From Anthoceros angustus (taxonomy: Eukaryota; Streptophyta; Anthocerotopsida; Anthocerotales; Anthocerotaceae): 64,000 nucleotides of DNA. The translations under genes were made by a program, and so were the position numbers. The notes beneath the pieces are model-generated. The model had not been told where the DNA came from. It saw nothing but the letters and a program-made list of their open reading frames with translations, and did not search any database. The stretch lies in assembly GCA_010909165.1 (NCBI GenBank), contig VJWM01000192.1, positions 248,001 to 312,000 on the forward strand, written 5' to 3'. Numbering within the stretch: the stretch's first letter is position 1; the number at the start of each line of letters is the position of its first letter. Positions 43,100 through 54,429 of the stretch are shown here, piece after piece.

Positions 43100-44690
43100 T
43101 TGGGGATGGGCGCCCATTAAAAGTTACGAGTCAGGCTACTTGTGTTGGGTTGGGACACGAGGTTCTTCCCCATCTGGCACATAGAGCCACAGCTCTAGGG
43201 TTAGTGTAGTTCCATCGAGATAGGGGCAGCTCAAAGTCCCTTGGCCGGTATGGCGGTGACATTGACCTCGTAGGAGTACCCTCTCTGCAGTCGGACGCCG
43301 GTCCGGTGGGAGAGAAGAGGGTGTCGTTACGTTGGATGTGGGCGTGCTTTGTGTACCACCAGTCCTGTTGTGGTGGGTGCTCAAGCAAGCGGTAAGAATC
43401 TTCACCGTCTTGCCATCCTCGGTCTTGCCCCAGCCACATTTGCGATCTGGCGGGGCTTCAGCTCTGACTTTCTTCTTAGGCATTCCAGCGCCCGGTGGAG
43501 TACCTTCAGTCTGATTACCCGTCCGTGAGGTGTAGTGTCGAAGCACCCTTGGAGGTGTTGCTTCCCTTGCGCCTTCCCTGGAATCGGGCGGCGCCTATAT
43601 CGACCTTGGGCTTGGACCCTTTCTTTGAGGTAAAGGCGGCTGCTCGTGTTGATAGGCGCTCAGGATAATCTCCTCCTGTAAGAGAAGAGGTGGAGCCGGT
43701 GACACCCGTGTTGACATCGCATCAAGCGGTGACGAAATCGATAGGAGGTGGTAAGCTCATCGACAATTAGGCGTGACGTCAAGTCTCGGTCATGGTCGAG
43801 CCGAGATGCCACGTATCCTCATGCTTCACGGAATCTTGAGGTATGTACCGCCACCGTGTCGGACTCCTTCATTTTGAGGCGTTGAACTCCCGTGGTAGAG
43901 GTCGGGGCGTTGTTGCGTTGTAGGGTGTGGAGAGCTGGTCCCAAATGGCGGAAGCTTGATGAAACTCAATCGGGGACCGGTGGAGTCGAGCCGGCGGAGG
44001 AGGCGGTGGATTCCGTTGAGGAAGTCCCATCGCTCCACATCGGCGATCGAGGTGGAGGACGGAGGTGGTTGATGGCTTGGGGTGATGCCATCACAACCTT
44101 CCACACGCCTCTGCGATGGCGGTGACTTCATCCGGACTCGCCACACGGTAGCTGGCCGTTGAAGCGGTCTTGCTCCTCGATTTGCTCGGTGAACATTGGG
44201 AATAGCCAAGTGCGGTCAAGTCTTTCTGGCGGCCATCGTGGTTGGCGTGTTCAAAGAGAATTCAAGCTGGATCATGGTCCAAAAGAGTTGGGGCACTGTG
44301 GTCATCAAAGGCCAAGCCTAGAAGCTAGCTCCTTCCTTAGAAAGTATATACTGAGAGGGTTGCGACCCGCGAGAGTTCAATCTTGAGTTCAAGCAAACAT
44401 TCTCAAAATCATGAGCAAGGGGCTTGAGGGGTGCGGGATCGCTCGTGAGTCGTAGATCGGAGGCGAGGTCCACAGGCTCGTCGGCCTTCCACTCGATTGG
44501 GCCCACGGTTCTGGGTAAGGAGGGTTGGAGCCGGCGAGGTCGTCCACAGTGGTGGCGGAGGGGCTCGAGCTTGGCGTGGTGGTCGGATCTTGGCGCGGTG
44601 GAGATCCGTCGGGTGCTCAGAGGAAATGGCGAGCTGCAAAATAGGGGCTGAAAATTGTTATCAGACAATAATAATGCCGGGCGTTAAATA
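43100..44690 (-). pseudogene. Copia gag and protease region, heavily broken
   Basis: At 43,140-43,270 on the minus strand GTLSCPYLDGTTLTLELWLY resembles the post-catalytic part of a copia protease. At 43,400-43,520 a basic PKKKVRAEAP and CGWGK could be a decayed zinc knuckle. Rightwards the frames (43826-44209 and others) carry no secure motif; gag assignment is by position. Confidence 0.5.
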
Positions 44691-45890
44691 AACGAGCAGG
44701 TCTTGGGGCGCCCGTTTGGCGCGTCTGGCCCACGGCCCGGTTGGGCGGGCGCGCGTCGCGTCGGCGCCGCCGCGCCTCCGAATCGGCCGCTCGCGCCTCG
44801 CGGTGCTCGGGTCGGGTTCCTGCAGCGATCGACCGGCGGCGGCGATCTCCGCGGCCTGTCGCACCCGCCCGTGCCCCCTCGCGTGCGCCCGCGCCCTCCC
44901 GCGCGGTGTCCCATGGCGATCGTGCTGCATGATGGAGGTAGCGCGGCCGGGGTCGCCCTCGGATCTGGGCTGCCCGCTTGCTCCCACGCTCGGCCCGCCA
45001 CGGGTTCCGGTGGGCGCCTCACGGGCTGCAGCAGTCGTGGCCGTCCTTGACTGCACAGCGCTGCCGGTACAGCTGCCTCAGGGATGCGGAGGCTGGAGGA
45101 ATTTTCGAGATGGTGGAGTTGAGCGGCCCGATCTTTGAGCGTGGTGATATTTCCGCAGGGTGAATTGATCGCTCCACATGGCGATTGGACATGCAGTGCG
45201 CTTGGGACTCGAAGCCGAAGAACAGATTCTGTTTTGGGCTGAATCCCGATCCCATGAATCACAAGGTTTCTTAATTGATGGATGTCATACTGTGGAGGAG
45301 GAATCTCGGCACCTCGGATGGGGCGTTCTTTGGGGATCTCGCTCCGCCTTGCACAGGCGCCCGTACTAGGGGATGATGGCGGGGGCGGGGTCGCGCCCCT
45401 TTTGCTGGGTGGAGAGCGCGAGTGGGCGCGCAATTGTCCCGCCGGCGAGAGGATCTCTTGGCCATCCTGTGGAGCGAAGTGTGGGGGCGATGGCGAAGGG
45501 GAGGGAGGGGGAGGCCAAATGCCTCTCCCTCCCGTTGCTCCTTAAATTTGTGGTTCGCCTACCTTAACATATCTAGGGAAATAACCGATAAAATTCTCGG
45601 CAAGGGGGACAAGAGGGGCTACTGGCGGAGTTCTCATCAGAACTCCGCAATTAAGCCCCTGTCGATCAGGGCTCGGGTGGGGTGTCGGCCCGAGATGATT
45701 TTCTGCATTCCTTTGTTTTGAAAAAAAAAAGGTGATCATGTAGATCAAAGGATGCTAGCTATCTTGAGAAGGTTAGGGTGCTAAAGCTTTGATCAGATTC
45801 TTTTGTGCAGGGCAGGGGAAACAAAAGAAGGGGGAGGACGCCGTGCCATTGCCCCGGCTTCTTCCCCGCCTTCAATCTTGGAAAAGACTA
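44690..45890 (-). other. GC-rich leader of the minus-strand copia element
   Basis: About 1.2 kb between the primer site and gag. The segment 44,690-45,050 is extremely GC-rich with repeated GCGCCCG/CGGGCGC motifs; its open frames on both strands are compositional. A run of A occurs at 45,720-45,730. The + strand copia at 52 kb also has a GC-rich stretch (51,440-51,960) ahead of gag. Confidence 0.45.
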
Positions 45891-45903
45891 GGCTCTGATA
45901 CCA
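45891..45903 (-). other. Primer-binding site for initiator tRNA-Met
   Basis: The minus strand reads TGGTATCAGAGCC, the exact plant initiator tRNA-Met primer site, immediately inside the LTR terminus ending ..TTCACA. Confidence 0.92.
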
Positions 45904-46363
45904 TGTGAACTTTCCTAAAGTGCGGACAAAAGCGGAAGCATATATTAGAAAGATAAAGAAGTACATAGGTTAGGGGCCCTTTTATAGGAGCCCGTGCACC
46001 CCTTCGTAGGGGTGCGACTGTTCGCTTAACGAGCCAGGGTTAGCCTAACTCGCCTGACTATTTTTTTTTTTAATTTGGTATTTTGAAAATAAATCAAAAC
46101 AACCCCTGGGAGAAATCTTCAAGGTTAATTCCCTATGTTACACATCGATCATCCCAACAGAAGAGACTTTACTCTTCCCGAGGTCATCTGAGTACGTGCC
46201 TAGATACCATCGCAGTTATGTGGGACTTGGGAAGAACTCCCTCACCCACTAAAACTCCCCACCTTTACCTTTGCCCGAGAATAAGGGCTGCCATACATTG
46301 CTGCATCGGCTCCAATACGCCTGACTATTAGCTAGGGTTATGTAACTCTTACTGGTCTTAACA
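45904..46363 (-). repeat. 5' LTR of the minus-strand copia element, interrupted by an insertion
   Basis: Without the 267 bp of insertion plus duplication it is about 193 bp, close to the 178-bp left LTR. The outer end reads TGTTAAGACC on the minus strand. Confidence 0.8.
46061..46317 (-). mobile_element. SINE-like retroposon inserted in the copia LTR
   Basis: 257 bp flanked by a perfect 10-bp duplication CGCCTGACTA (46051-46060 and 46318-46327). On the + strand it starts with eleven T (46061-46071), so on the minus strand it ends in poly(A), as expected for an L1/RTE-mobilised retroposon. The other LTR of the same element has the uninterrupted site. I cannot see clear A and B boxes of a tRNA-type SINE, so it may be 5'-truncated or another kind of retroposed RNA. 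Confidence 0.75.
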
Positions 46364-46384
46364 CGCCAGCAGATCCGGTGGGCA

Positions 46385-46990
46385 TTGAAGGCAGCACAAC
46401 CCAAGAAGAGGCAGACCCTTCCCAAAACAAGGCCGAGGCCCCTTCGGGTGAACATGGTGGCCATGGTGACCAAGGTCGCGAGGCTGCAGATAGAAATCTC
46501 GGGATGCGTTATCAAGAAAGTACCTCTGGATTCGTGCAGGGTCAACATCATGACGGAGGACACATTTCGGAAGTTTGGAGATAGAACACACATCAAGGTC
46601 TTTGCGTCTTGCGGACATGTCCGAGGATGACACCGGTGGGGAGGCGGGCGGAGTTCTAACCCATATTGGTACCATTCCCTTATGGACTATGTGGTCATCA
46701 AGCGAGCTCACGGATATGGCGTTTTGATTGGCGGACGTGGATGTATGGGGCAGTACCTTCAAGTGGGCAAGGAAGGAAGTGGGCTTCAAACCTCTGGGAC
46801 CCCAAGGTTAAGGAAGGGAGGATATGTTTATCTTGGAGTCGAGATATACGGAGGCATACGGAAGCAGATGGCTATACCTCGAAGACACATTTGGGGAGGA
46901 GGATGAGAAAGAGAAGTTCCGTTTGCCCACATTTCTTGGTCGGATGAAGGCGGGACTATCGAAGAGACATTCCCCACTCCATCGGTGGTG
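46385..46990 (+). pseudogene. Retropepsin-like fragment of a different gypsy lineage
   Basis: + strand: RLQIEISGCVIKKVPLDSC, then RVNIMTEDTFRKFGDR, then (shifted) SLMDYVVIKRAHGYGVLIG. The VPLDSxxxVNIMTEDT block is an aspartic-protease active-site region in which the expected D-S-G is D-S-C. It is followed by a badly broken tail to about 46,990. It lies just outside the copia element's right LTR. Confidence 0.6.
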
Positions 46991-47009
46991 GGTTGTTATG
47001 GGAGTGTGA

Positions 47010-47320
47010 TTAGCTGCTTGGTGTGGAAGGTACTACTGCGGTAGTGGAAGGTGGAGCAGCGGTTGTGGAAGGTGGTGGGACGGATGTGGAAGTTCTGTTC
47101 CCGATGAAGCGTTGTTGGCGAGATGGAGGGGAAGCGGCGGAAGAATCGGAAGGCAAGTGATGGTGGTGCGGTAAATGAGAAGGGAGATCCGGATACACCG
47201 GCCTACTTATTCGTAAATATTTGAGTTCACAGAATCGGGCAGCATCCTCGGACCTTTCAAGGCAACAACATGCCTCGTGCATTATTCGAGTCCATTTGTC
47301 CGCCACGAGGCTTAAATGAG
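47010..47320. other. Unassigned sequence between two gypsy remnants
   Basis: About 300 bp with GGTGG/GGTGGAG repeats (47,030-47,100). A minus-strand open stretch (47010-47306) starting MADKWTRIMHEAC has no recognised homology. Confidence 0.3.
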
Positions 47321-47324
47321 GAGG

Positions 47325-47565
47325 GACGGAGAAAGGTTGTGGGTGGTACCTCGTGACTTGGACCTACCATATGACAACGATATGCACTTTCGGGCAAGCT
47401 TCACCTTCGATGGATGGGGCCATATAAAGTCCTTGAAGTTTTTGGCTCCATACAGCTCCAACATTAGCAGGCGACCCCTACCAAGCAGGTCAGCGGTTGG
47501 AGAGTCGAAATATATACATGAGTTGGCGAGGCGCCAACAAATGAGAAGGAGTATGTAAGCGATCG
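47325..47565 (+). pseudogene. Gypsy integrase GPY/F module remnant
   Basis: Through two frame changes: KLWVVPRDL, LPYDN, GKLHLRWMGPYKVLEVFGS, LAGDPLP and a short end. It aligns with the same region of the 29.64-30.24 kb fragment (FPGKLRLRWMGPYEVV). Together with the protease fragment at 46.4-47.0 kb it appears to be an internally deleted gypsy element. Confidence 0.65.
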
Positions 47566-49400
47566 GTATTGGAAACTCCTGTTGGATTGTGTCTTTGAGT
47601 GATTTTTGTTTTTGTTAAGTTTGGTGTCAAAAGAGCTAGGTTATGAGTAGGAAGGGATATTTATAGTAGAAAGTGTCCTTGGCCTATGAGTTTTTGGGTT
47701 GTTTCTGGGTTAAATAATAATCGGTCCTTGGACTATGAACTCGATACTCCTTGGCCTTTGGTCTTGGAATATCTAATAAAAGGCCTATATATGTGGGAGG
47801 GGTCCCCATATTTGGCGGTCCGTAGGCTAGAAATTAACCAGAGGCGGTAGTTGGTAGTGTGTGGTGTTGGCGGGTGTCTGAGGACTATGTTTGAAGGCAG
47901 TTGGCGGCGGCGGTCGTGTGGAAGGAAGGAGCGGTCGCGGAAGAAGAAGTGGTAGCCGGTTGGCGATCGTAGAGTTTCGGGAAATATAACCCTAAGGGAA
48001 CTTCGGAAAGGCCGCAGGCGGAGGTAGCTCAGACAATCCACAGCGAGCCACGAGCCACGAAAGGGCCTCCTTCCTCGAGAAGAAAATAAACTTGTTTTAG
48101 ATAGGAGTTAAATTCGGTGCCCAATGGCCAAATATGGACCATTGGGAGTGGAGGATTGGTGAGGGCTGGGTGGGATCATGGAAAAGGATGGAATGGATTG
48201 TGGGATTTCGAGGGAGGAGGACCCATGATTCAGGAGGGACGAGGCGAAATCGGAGGGTGTGCGGAGATAACATGGGCGGGGAGTAGTGGCATCCTAGGAA
48301 TAGAACTTTGGATAGGATGCCATCTTGGACCTAAGGCCGTCCAGTGTAGGGCCTCTTGGCGTTCGGCCGTTTTAGGACAGGAAAGTCGGTGGTGCTATGG
48401 CTGACAATTGTATAAAGGGGCTTGGTTGTGCCTCACATCGAGATAACTCTGGTTGAGATCCCCACGCTGTGGCTGGTTGGAGGCGTCCGATTAGAGGTGG
48501 TGTCGAGGCTCCTAGGGTGGTGGTCGAGCTTGCTCAGGGGAGGAGGGTGATAGAGCAATCTTGCGACAAAGGAGGAGGAAACCAAGGGATTGGCGCGGGG
48601 TGGGAGCTTGCTCATGCGCCTGTGGCGCCTTGGGTTCTTCTCCTTCACCCTTGTTCTGTAGTTGTGTTCGAAATTGAGAAGTGTTGGATGGTTGGAAGCA
48701 CGGGTGAATTGAGGGAGAGAGAGAGAGGAGAAGGGTGGGTGAAGGAGAGATTAACAGCGCTGTGATCGAGGTGTAAGGAGTTGAAGAAGAACGGTGAAGG
48801 TGGAGATTGTGTGTGGATCCAAAGCCGGTCTTTGGGGAAGTGTGCGAGGAAAAGCGTTGTTTAAAATAAGTGTGTGGTGCCCTTTGTGTGTGTGTGTGTG
48901 GATTGGGTGAGGAGGTCCCTGAATCGGTGTGTGCATGAAGTGTGAGTAGAATAAATCATCCACGCTTGGTGGCCCGTGCGAGATCCATGGCCGAATGTCG
49001 CTAGGGTTTGGTGTGGGACCCACCTCGGTGTAGCAACTACCGGTAGTGGTGCGACTACCCATGAGTAGACGTGGAATAAGAGGTCGGGGGTTAGATCATG
49101 GTAGTTGGACAAGTCGGGAGGTAGTAGTAGTTGAGTAGATAGGTAAGAGGGGGTGGGAGTCCACGACTTAGTTAGGCAAAGGTCGAGGTGGTGATAGAAG
49201 TTAGCGTCTCTTGGCACAAACATTCCCTTGGGAGCGAATCCTGTGACTAGCGACATTGAGGGTGAATGTGGACCTCACGGTGTCTCGTGACACAGTTTAC
49301 ACCCACACCAAGGTAGACGTAGGAGCCGCCAAGAGGAGGTTGAATTCTTGAAGGCGGAGGCGGAGAAGACAAGGACCTACCAAGCAAGGGAAATTGCGGT
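47566..49400. other. Unassigned LTR-like and spacer sequence
   Basis: After the integrase end, 47,660-47,790 has repeated CCTTGG(A/C)CT motifs and AATAAAAGGCCTATATAT, similar in layout to 34,170-34,290 and likely an LTR promoter (inference). A (GT)n run is at about 48,884-48,900. No coding remnant is recognised. Confidence 0.35.
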
Positions 49401-50550
49401 AGGCGGAAACCCAAGGCGGAGGATGTTATGAGGATGGAAGCTCAAGTGGAGCACTTGGAAAGAGTCTTGAAACAAGGCACAAACAAACCATCATTCGGAG
49501 AACAAGGCTCTTACCAAGCAATTGGCAGCTCGAGAGGAGAAGGTGGAGCAACTTGCTCACATGGTGCGCACATGGGGAAAAGAAGGCAAGACAAGTGCTA
49601 ATGGAGGAAAGGTCAAGACGAGAGCAATCTCTGCAAAAATGAGGGACAAAGGCAAGTAGGCGCACATGAGCGGGTCATAGCCACACAGTGTGAAGATTAG
49701 TGACATGGAAAAGGAGTGGGAGAAATCCGAGGCTGGAATTGAAGGAAGAAGAGCTGGAAGAACGGACACATTTTGTCCAAAGATTGGAAATGGAACGAGA
49801 AGTCCAAAGAACGGAATGCACAACTCCCTAGGAGGATAGGGGAGTTGGAGGAAGAAATGGCAAAGGAGAAAGGCCGTCATGAGGCGGTTGCAGCATATGT
49901 TGGCGGTGAGGGGCGAGATTTCGGGCTGATTATGCCCTACAAGAGAGATTGATCCGCCAACCGCAGAATGAGAGGAGAGAATGTGGCTCTCCATGTCAAG
50001 ACCGTGAGCTGGCCTTGGAGCGAGATGCTTACAAAAGCAAGTGTGAGCATGGAGTATGGCTTGAGGATTACGAAGAATTGGAGATGGCACAACAACGATT
50101 TGCAGCCCATCTTCACAACAAGGTGCTCAAGGCCACTAACGAGTTGTTGCGACTTCGAGAGGAGGATGTTGGGACCTCATGACGATGATAGGGAGGCCCT
50201 CATGCAAGTCCAACCGAGCCTTGAGAGTGTCCCAAACAGGGGGTGAAGAAACTTCGCTGTGGAGAAGCAAGTGAAGCGGGGAAGCTGCAGTGGAGAGAAT
50301 CACCCTGTGAAGGGGTAAGGAAGAAGCCGGTAGGAACTCCTACCGTGGTAGGAGGAAGGTCCTACCATGGTAGGAGGGCCGGAAGAAGCGGATTCAAAGG
50401 CTAGCATGGATTTGACGGCAAGGGAGGCGAGTACCTTGGCCCTTGCAGGGGAAGGAAGAGGGGTTGATCTTGCAGAATGGAGCAAGAATCACAAGGAGAA
50501 GACCAACCTCCTAACATGGGTGCAGTGGGAGCACTTGCTCCACAAGTGAG
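49400..50550 (+). pseudogene. Second coiled-coil gag-like element, more decayed
   Basis: Frames 49949-50182 and neighbours give CQDRELALERDAYKSKCEHG and RFAAHLHNKVLKATNELLRL, matching HLHNRILKANNELLRL at 32.1 kb. Upstream, Glu/Lys/Arg/Gln coil is visible through stops. At 50,330-50,385 two CCTACC-NN-GGTAGG palindromes encode PTVVGGRPTMVGG. The frame then runs through ASTLALAGEGRGVDLAEWSK to a stop at 50,547. Same family as 31.16-32.7 kb. Confidence 0.5.
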
Positions 50551-51276
50551 AGGAAGAGGAGAAGTCGAGGATGAGCCAGGCTAAGAGAGCCCGGCTATTT
50601 TATTGGAGGAAGGAACTCAAGATAGGCATCAAGATAAGGAAGGGATTCATAAGAAGTCCTTAAATTAGCTTGAAGACATGGGGCAAGATGCCACTTGGGA
50701 AGACTTTTCTTTAGAGGAGGACAGCATTAATGCTTGTGAGAGTGTGTTGACTAGCTAGATAGGAATGTTGACAGAGCCATTAAGGCTCACATAGGTGAAT
50801 TTTGCTAGAATAGAATTTTACCCAAGATGCTTGGATGTCGAACTTAAAGTCTAGGATACACTAAAATAAGGAGTAAGGCGTGAGGAGGCGCCTGTGTATG
50901 TGAGGACCTCCCTATAAAAGGAGGGAGCTTGTGAAGTAAAATTATCGTGTCTTGCGCTCCCATCCTCCCGAGTCCTTCACTTTGTGCAGGTGAATTTTGC
51001 AAGCCAACGCGTTGTCCGGTAGAGAGGAGAACGCCGGGAGGCCGGGTGGAGGGCTTGCTCTTTGCAGCGCCCGCTAGGCCTCCCTTGTGAATGGTTCGTG
51101 TGAATTGTTTTGCTTTGAGTGTGTGGCGATGCTCAAGGAACTCTCGGCTTGAGGGTAGACTGGAAAGACTCCAGGTTCTCGTCGTGCAAACCACATAGCA
51201 ACCGCCCAAGGAAGAACTCGTTAATTTCCTGACGGACCCAGGCAGCCGTAAGGGCGAGAATTAATGAGCCAGCAAT
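50551..51276 (+). repeat. Possible LTR following the coiled-coil gag-like element
   Basis: A TATA-like CCTATAAAAGGAGG at about 50,911 and a downstream leader end just before the PBS-like TGGTGTTAGAGTAG at 51277. Whether it is the 3' LTR of the gag-like element or the 5' LTR of the copia element to the right is unresolved: it does not resemble the copia 3' LTR at 55,821. Confidence 0.4.
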
Positions 51277-52140
51277 TGGTGTTAGAGTAGGAGATTGTGG
51301 AGGAAGGAAGGGTAGATGAGTAGAGAAGAAGAGGGCGTTGTTGGAGAGAGTTGTGAGGAGGAATTAGTGTAGGAAAAGCGGAGGCCACAGGCGAGCCTAA
51401 GGGACGAATCCCAAATCAGTAAGAGGCGCTCCCGAGAAGAGTAGGAGGGCGAAATTGCGGTGTGGGTGAGGCGCCGGGGCGCCCGGCCCAGCAGCTCTTG
51501 TGCGCCACCTAGGGCCGGGCCTTGGCGCCCGGCCATGGAGTTGAGCGTTGAGCGCTGCGCCCGGCCATAAGCGTGAGGAGTTACCTGCGAGCGCTCCCCG
51601 CAGGCCTTTGGCCGCGCCGCTCCCGTACCTTCAAGCGTTTTGGTTGGTTGCTTGTCGAGTGAAACTTGCGTGCGGCGCAGCGGCGCGGAGCCCATGAGCC
51701 GAGCGCCCCGAAAGGCCGGCATGAGGCCGCAACAGCAGGCCCGCGCCCGCTGGTGGCGCTCAGCGTGGCTCAGGCCCGGCGCCAGGCGCGCCGCCATGGC
51801 GGCCGCTGAGCGCGGGCGTGGCCGCGTCTGGGGTGCAGCCGCTGGCATGCCATCTTGGGCGCAGGCGGCCGGCCGGTGGTAGCGCGCAGGCGTGTGTGAG
51901 GCGGCAAAGCCAGCCCAGCAGCCTGAGTTGCGGTGCAGCCAAACGCCGCGGTGAGCGTGGCCGAAATATTCGGTGGCCGATCAGAATAACGCAAAGACAC
52001 GACGACGGTGGCGCTTTCTTTGACTTTTCCGACAAGGCGAGTGAGTGTTTTAGACGATTTTTGAGTCATGATGTCTTCATCGACGTCATGTTCAATATCG
52101 AAGTTAGATGGTACTAACTTCCCGTTTGGAAAGAACAAGT
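51277..52140 (+). other. PBS-like site and GC-rich leader
   Basis: Starts with the degenerate primer-site match, then 51,440-51,960 is very GC-rich with repeated GCGCCCGGCC. The long minus-strand frame here (51282-51848) is compositional. Copia gag begins near 52,140. Confidence 0.4.
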
Positions 52141-52199
52141 GTATAATGTTCTAGTCGGAAAAGCGGATCAAGCCCATAAAGTTGTTAGGCGTCAAACCG

Positions 52200-52860
52200 G
52201 ATAGTATGACACGGGATGAGTGGCGGGACTGGATGAGCTTGCTAGATCTACTATCATGCTAACATTGTCAAAAGCGGTGTACTTCAATGTGAAAGATAAG
52301 ACCACGAGTTACGGATTTGGCGGATGTGACTGTATGAGAAGCAAAGTGCGGCTTCTCGGTGTATTGGTTGAAGCGGTGGTGGACTTGAAGATGAAGGAAG
52401 GGCGAGGATGTCCGATCATCGAATGATTTCAATACCATTTTCAGACTCTCATCTCAAGGTATCACGTTCCCAGTTCCGTGAGAGCTATGTTTCATTGGTC
52501 ACATTACGGAGGTTGGGACACCTTTTCTGAGTAATTACACTTTGCTAGTGGTCTTACCATTGTAAATGTAGAAGGTAGCACATGGCGAGGAGGTGAGCAG
52601 GAAAAACATGGAACCTTCAAAAGGTTCCGGTGCCCTCATAGTGAGAGGGAGGTCCTGCGAAGGGAAGCAACCGAGAAGCTTCTCTCGTAGCAAATCTCGT
52701 AGTATAACAAGAATGTGGAGTGTCACTATTGTCACAAAGGGTCACTTCAAGAGTGCGAGAAGTTCAAAAGGACCAAGGAAAGAGAAGAAGCGGGGCGACA
52801 AGAAGGCGACTTAAATGCATCGAGTTGGAAGAGTTAAACTACATTGAGGAGATGTCCTTA
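52200..52860 (+). pseudogene. Copia gag with CCHC zinc knuckle
   Basis: MAGLDELARSTIMLTLSKAV and DFGGCDCMRSKV-like pieces are followed by basic GKQPRSFSRSKSRS and a zinc knuckle read as NVECHYCHKG (52,720-52,750), where one or more bases are missing before the final His and Cys. The Lys/Glu-rich end TKEREEAGRQEG is at about 52,770-52,800. Confidence 0.65.
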
Positions 52861-52889
52861 TCTCTTCTTACTTGAATCTTTTGATTAAC

Positions 52890-53300
52890 GTGTGGATAGT
52901 CATTTATTACGCAATTGGATAATTGACTGCGGTGCATCTTTCCATGTTACTCGCATAGAGTGGTTTAGCACGTATGATGCTACAAGGAAAGGATCGTTAG
53001 GCTTGGAAATAACTATGCATGCGGATCGCGTGGGTGATGTGCAACTCAAGTTTGACAACGGATCTTCATTCATCTTTGAAGGGCGTTAGGCATGTTCGAA
53101 GTTGACAAAAGCATGATTAGCGCGGGGCGGTTGGATGATCTTTGGTTACCTTCTTTGGTTTGGGGATCACTCTTGGAAGATCTCAAAGGTTCTCTGTGTT
53201 AGCTCGTGGATCGAAGTGTGGCACTTTGTACTCACTTGAGGTAAACATCAAAGATCATGTGATGCATGTGAGCGACCAAATGTTTCCTTGTGGCATTGCG
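52890..53300 (+). pseudogene. Copia protease remnant
   Basis: NWIIDCGASFHVTRIEWFST is the copia protease active site with D-S-G changed to D-C-G. VGDVQLKFDNGSSFIFEGR follows, then (shifted) SCLVLARGSKCGTLYSLEV, the segment before the gag-pre-integrase domain. Confidence 0.8.
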
Positions 53301-53329
53301 GTTAGGACATATGTCTCGAGAAGGGAATG

Positions 53330-53900
53330 AAGGTTTTATCTAGATTACGGTTATATCCTGTTCTTAACTTCTCGATCTCTCGATGTGTGAGCCTTTGTTT
53401 ATATGGGAAGCAGACAAAATCATCACATCGAACACGAGAGGTAAAAGTAAGTAAACCTCTTGAGTTGGTTCACGATGTATGTGGACCTATGCCTCTGCAT
53501 CATTAGGTGCCTCTATTTTGTCACTTTCATAGATGATTTCTCACGCAAGGTGTGGGTTTATCCTTTGAGGAAAAAGGATGAAGTTACGGGTGTTTGAAAT
53601 TTGTCACCCTTAGAGAATCGATCACCGATTGAAGTGTCTAAGGGCGGATAATGGTGGTGAAGTATGTTTAGCTTTCGGTCATTACATGATTCCAAGGAAT
53701 CAAATTATTGTAGTATCTCCTCCACAAAATGGTGTGGTGCGGATGAGCAGAACCATTCGGAGAGGATCGTGGTTTGTTGTCAAACTGGATTGCCTAATGG
53801 GTTTTGGGCGAGCGGTGTCTCTGCATTCATCTTATTGAGATCTCCTAATAAAATTTGTTGATGAGCGAGTTCGAGGAGCTATAGTGCAGGAAACCATCCT
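53330..53900 (+). pseudogene. Copia integrase remnant
   Basis: Frames give SISRCEPCLYGKQTKSSHR (zinc-binding end), PLELVHDVCGPM, FVTFIDDFSRKVWVYPLR, LKCLRADNGGE and VVSPPQNGVVRMSRTIR. The D..D..E core is recognisable as the HDV/ADNGGE/NGVVxR segments; the catalytic Glu position is read as R in this frame. Confidence 0.82.
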
Positions 53901-54429
53901 ACAAGCATCTGCGAGTGTTTGGGTACATGAGGCATGCCATGTTCCAAAGAGTTTGGGACAAGTTGGCACCTAAGTCCAAGAAATGTATTTTTCTTGGCTA
54001 TGGTGATTACGGTGAGATGGGATCGTTTGTGGGATCGAGGCTAGAAAGGTTGTTCGTACTAACGTGTTCGTGTTCTTCAATGAGAACAAGATGCGGAAGC
54101 CTACTCCAAGCTGTGGAGTGCGAAGGGTGATCTTCAAGAAGATGGACATGATCATCATGGGCGGGTTGATAGTGGGTAATGTGGGAGCACATTCCTCCGA
54201 TAGATGAACCAAGAGTCGAACAAGCTCCTATAGAGGTGCACAGTGCCGTGGGTCGAGGCGGGATTACCGACCTCACGGTATGATCCATCTTTGGATTATG
54301 TTATCTTGGCAGTTGTGGGAACCCTCTTCTTACAAAGAGGCTCTGTCAGCGTAACAAGAGAAGTGGGAGAAGGCCATGCGATCGAAATGAATTATTGCAT
54401 AAGAACCAAACTTGGGAGTTGGTTGGTTG

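Larger units (their letters stand above)
40264..46363 (-). mobile_element. Ty1/copia LTR retrotransposon, minus strand, with both LTRs
   Basis: Right LTR (45904-46363, the 5' LTR) and left LTR (40264-40441, the 3' LTR) share the terminal TGTGAACTTTCCTAAAGTGC and the block GTTAGCCTAACTCG. A perfect initiator tRNA-Met primer site lies just inside the right LTR. From right to left on the minus strand come a leader, gag/protease remnants, integrase (42.15-42.76), RT (41.2-41.78) and RNase H (40.45-41.1). Integrase before RT is the copia order. Frames are broken. Flanks TGCCA (left) and CGCCA (right) could be a mutated 5-bp target duplication. Confidence 0.85.

Noticed and set aside
44684-45433. 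249-codon minus-strand frame and overlapping + strand frames
   Set aside because: The same compositional effect in the GC-rich copia leader; no gag motif.
45891-45903. tRNA-Met-like sequence as a tRNA gene
   Set aside because: Only the 13-base primer-binding complement is present; no cloverleaf can be formed. The same holds for the tRNA-Asp match at 36034-36050.
51282-51848. 188-codon minus-strand frame
   Set aside because: Ala/Arg/Pro-rich product of a GC-rich repeat region; no motif and no splice context.
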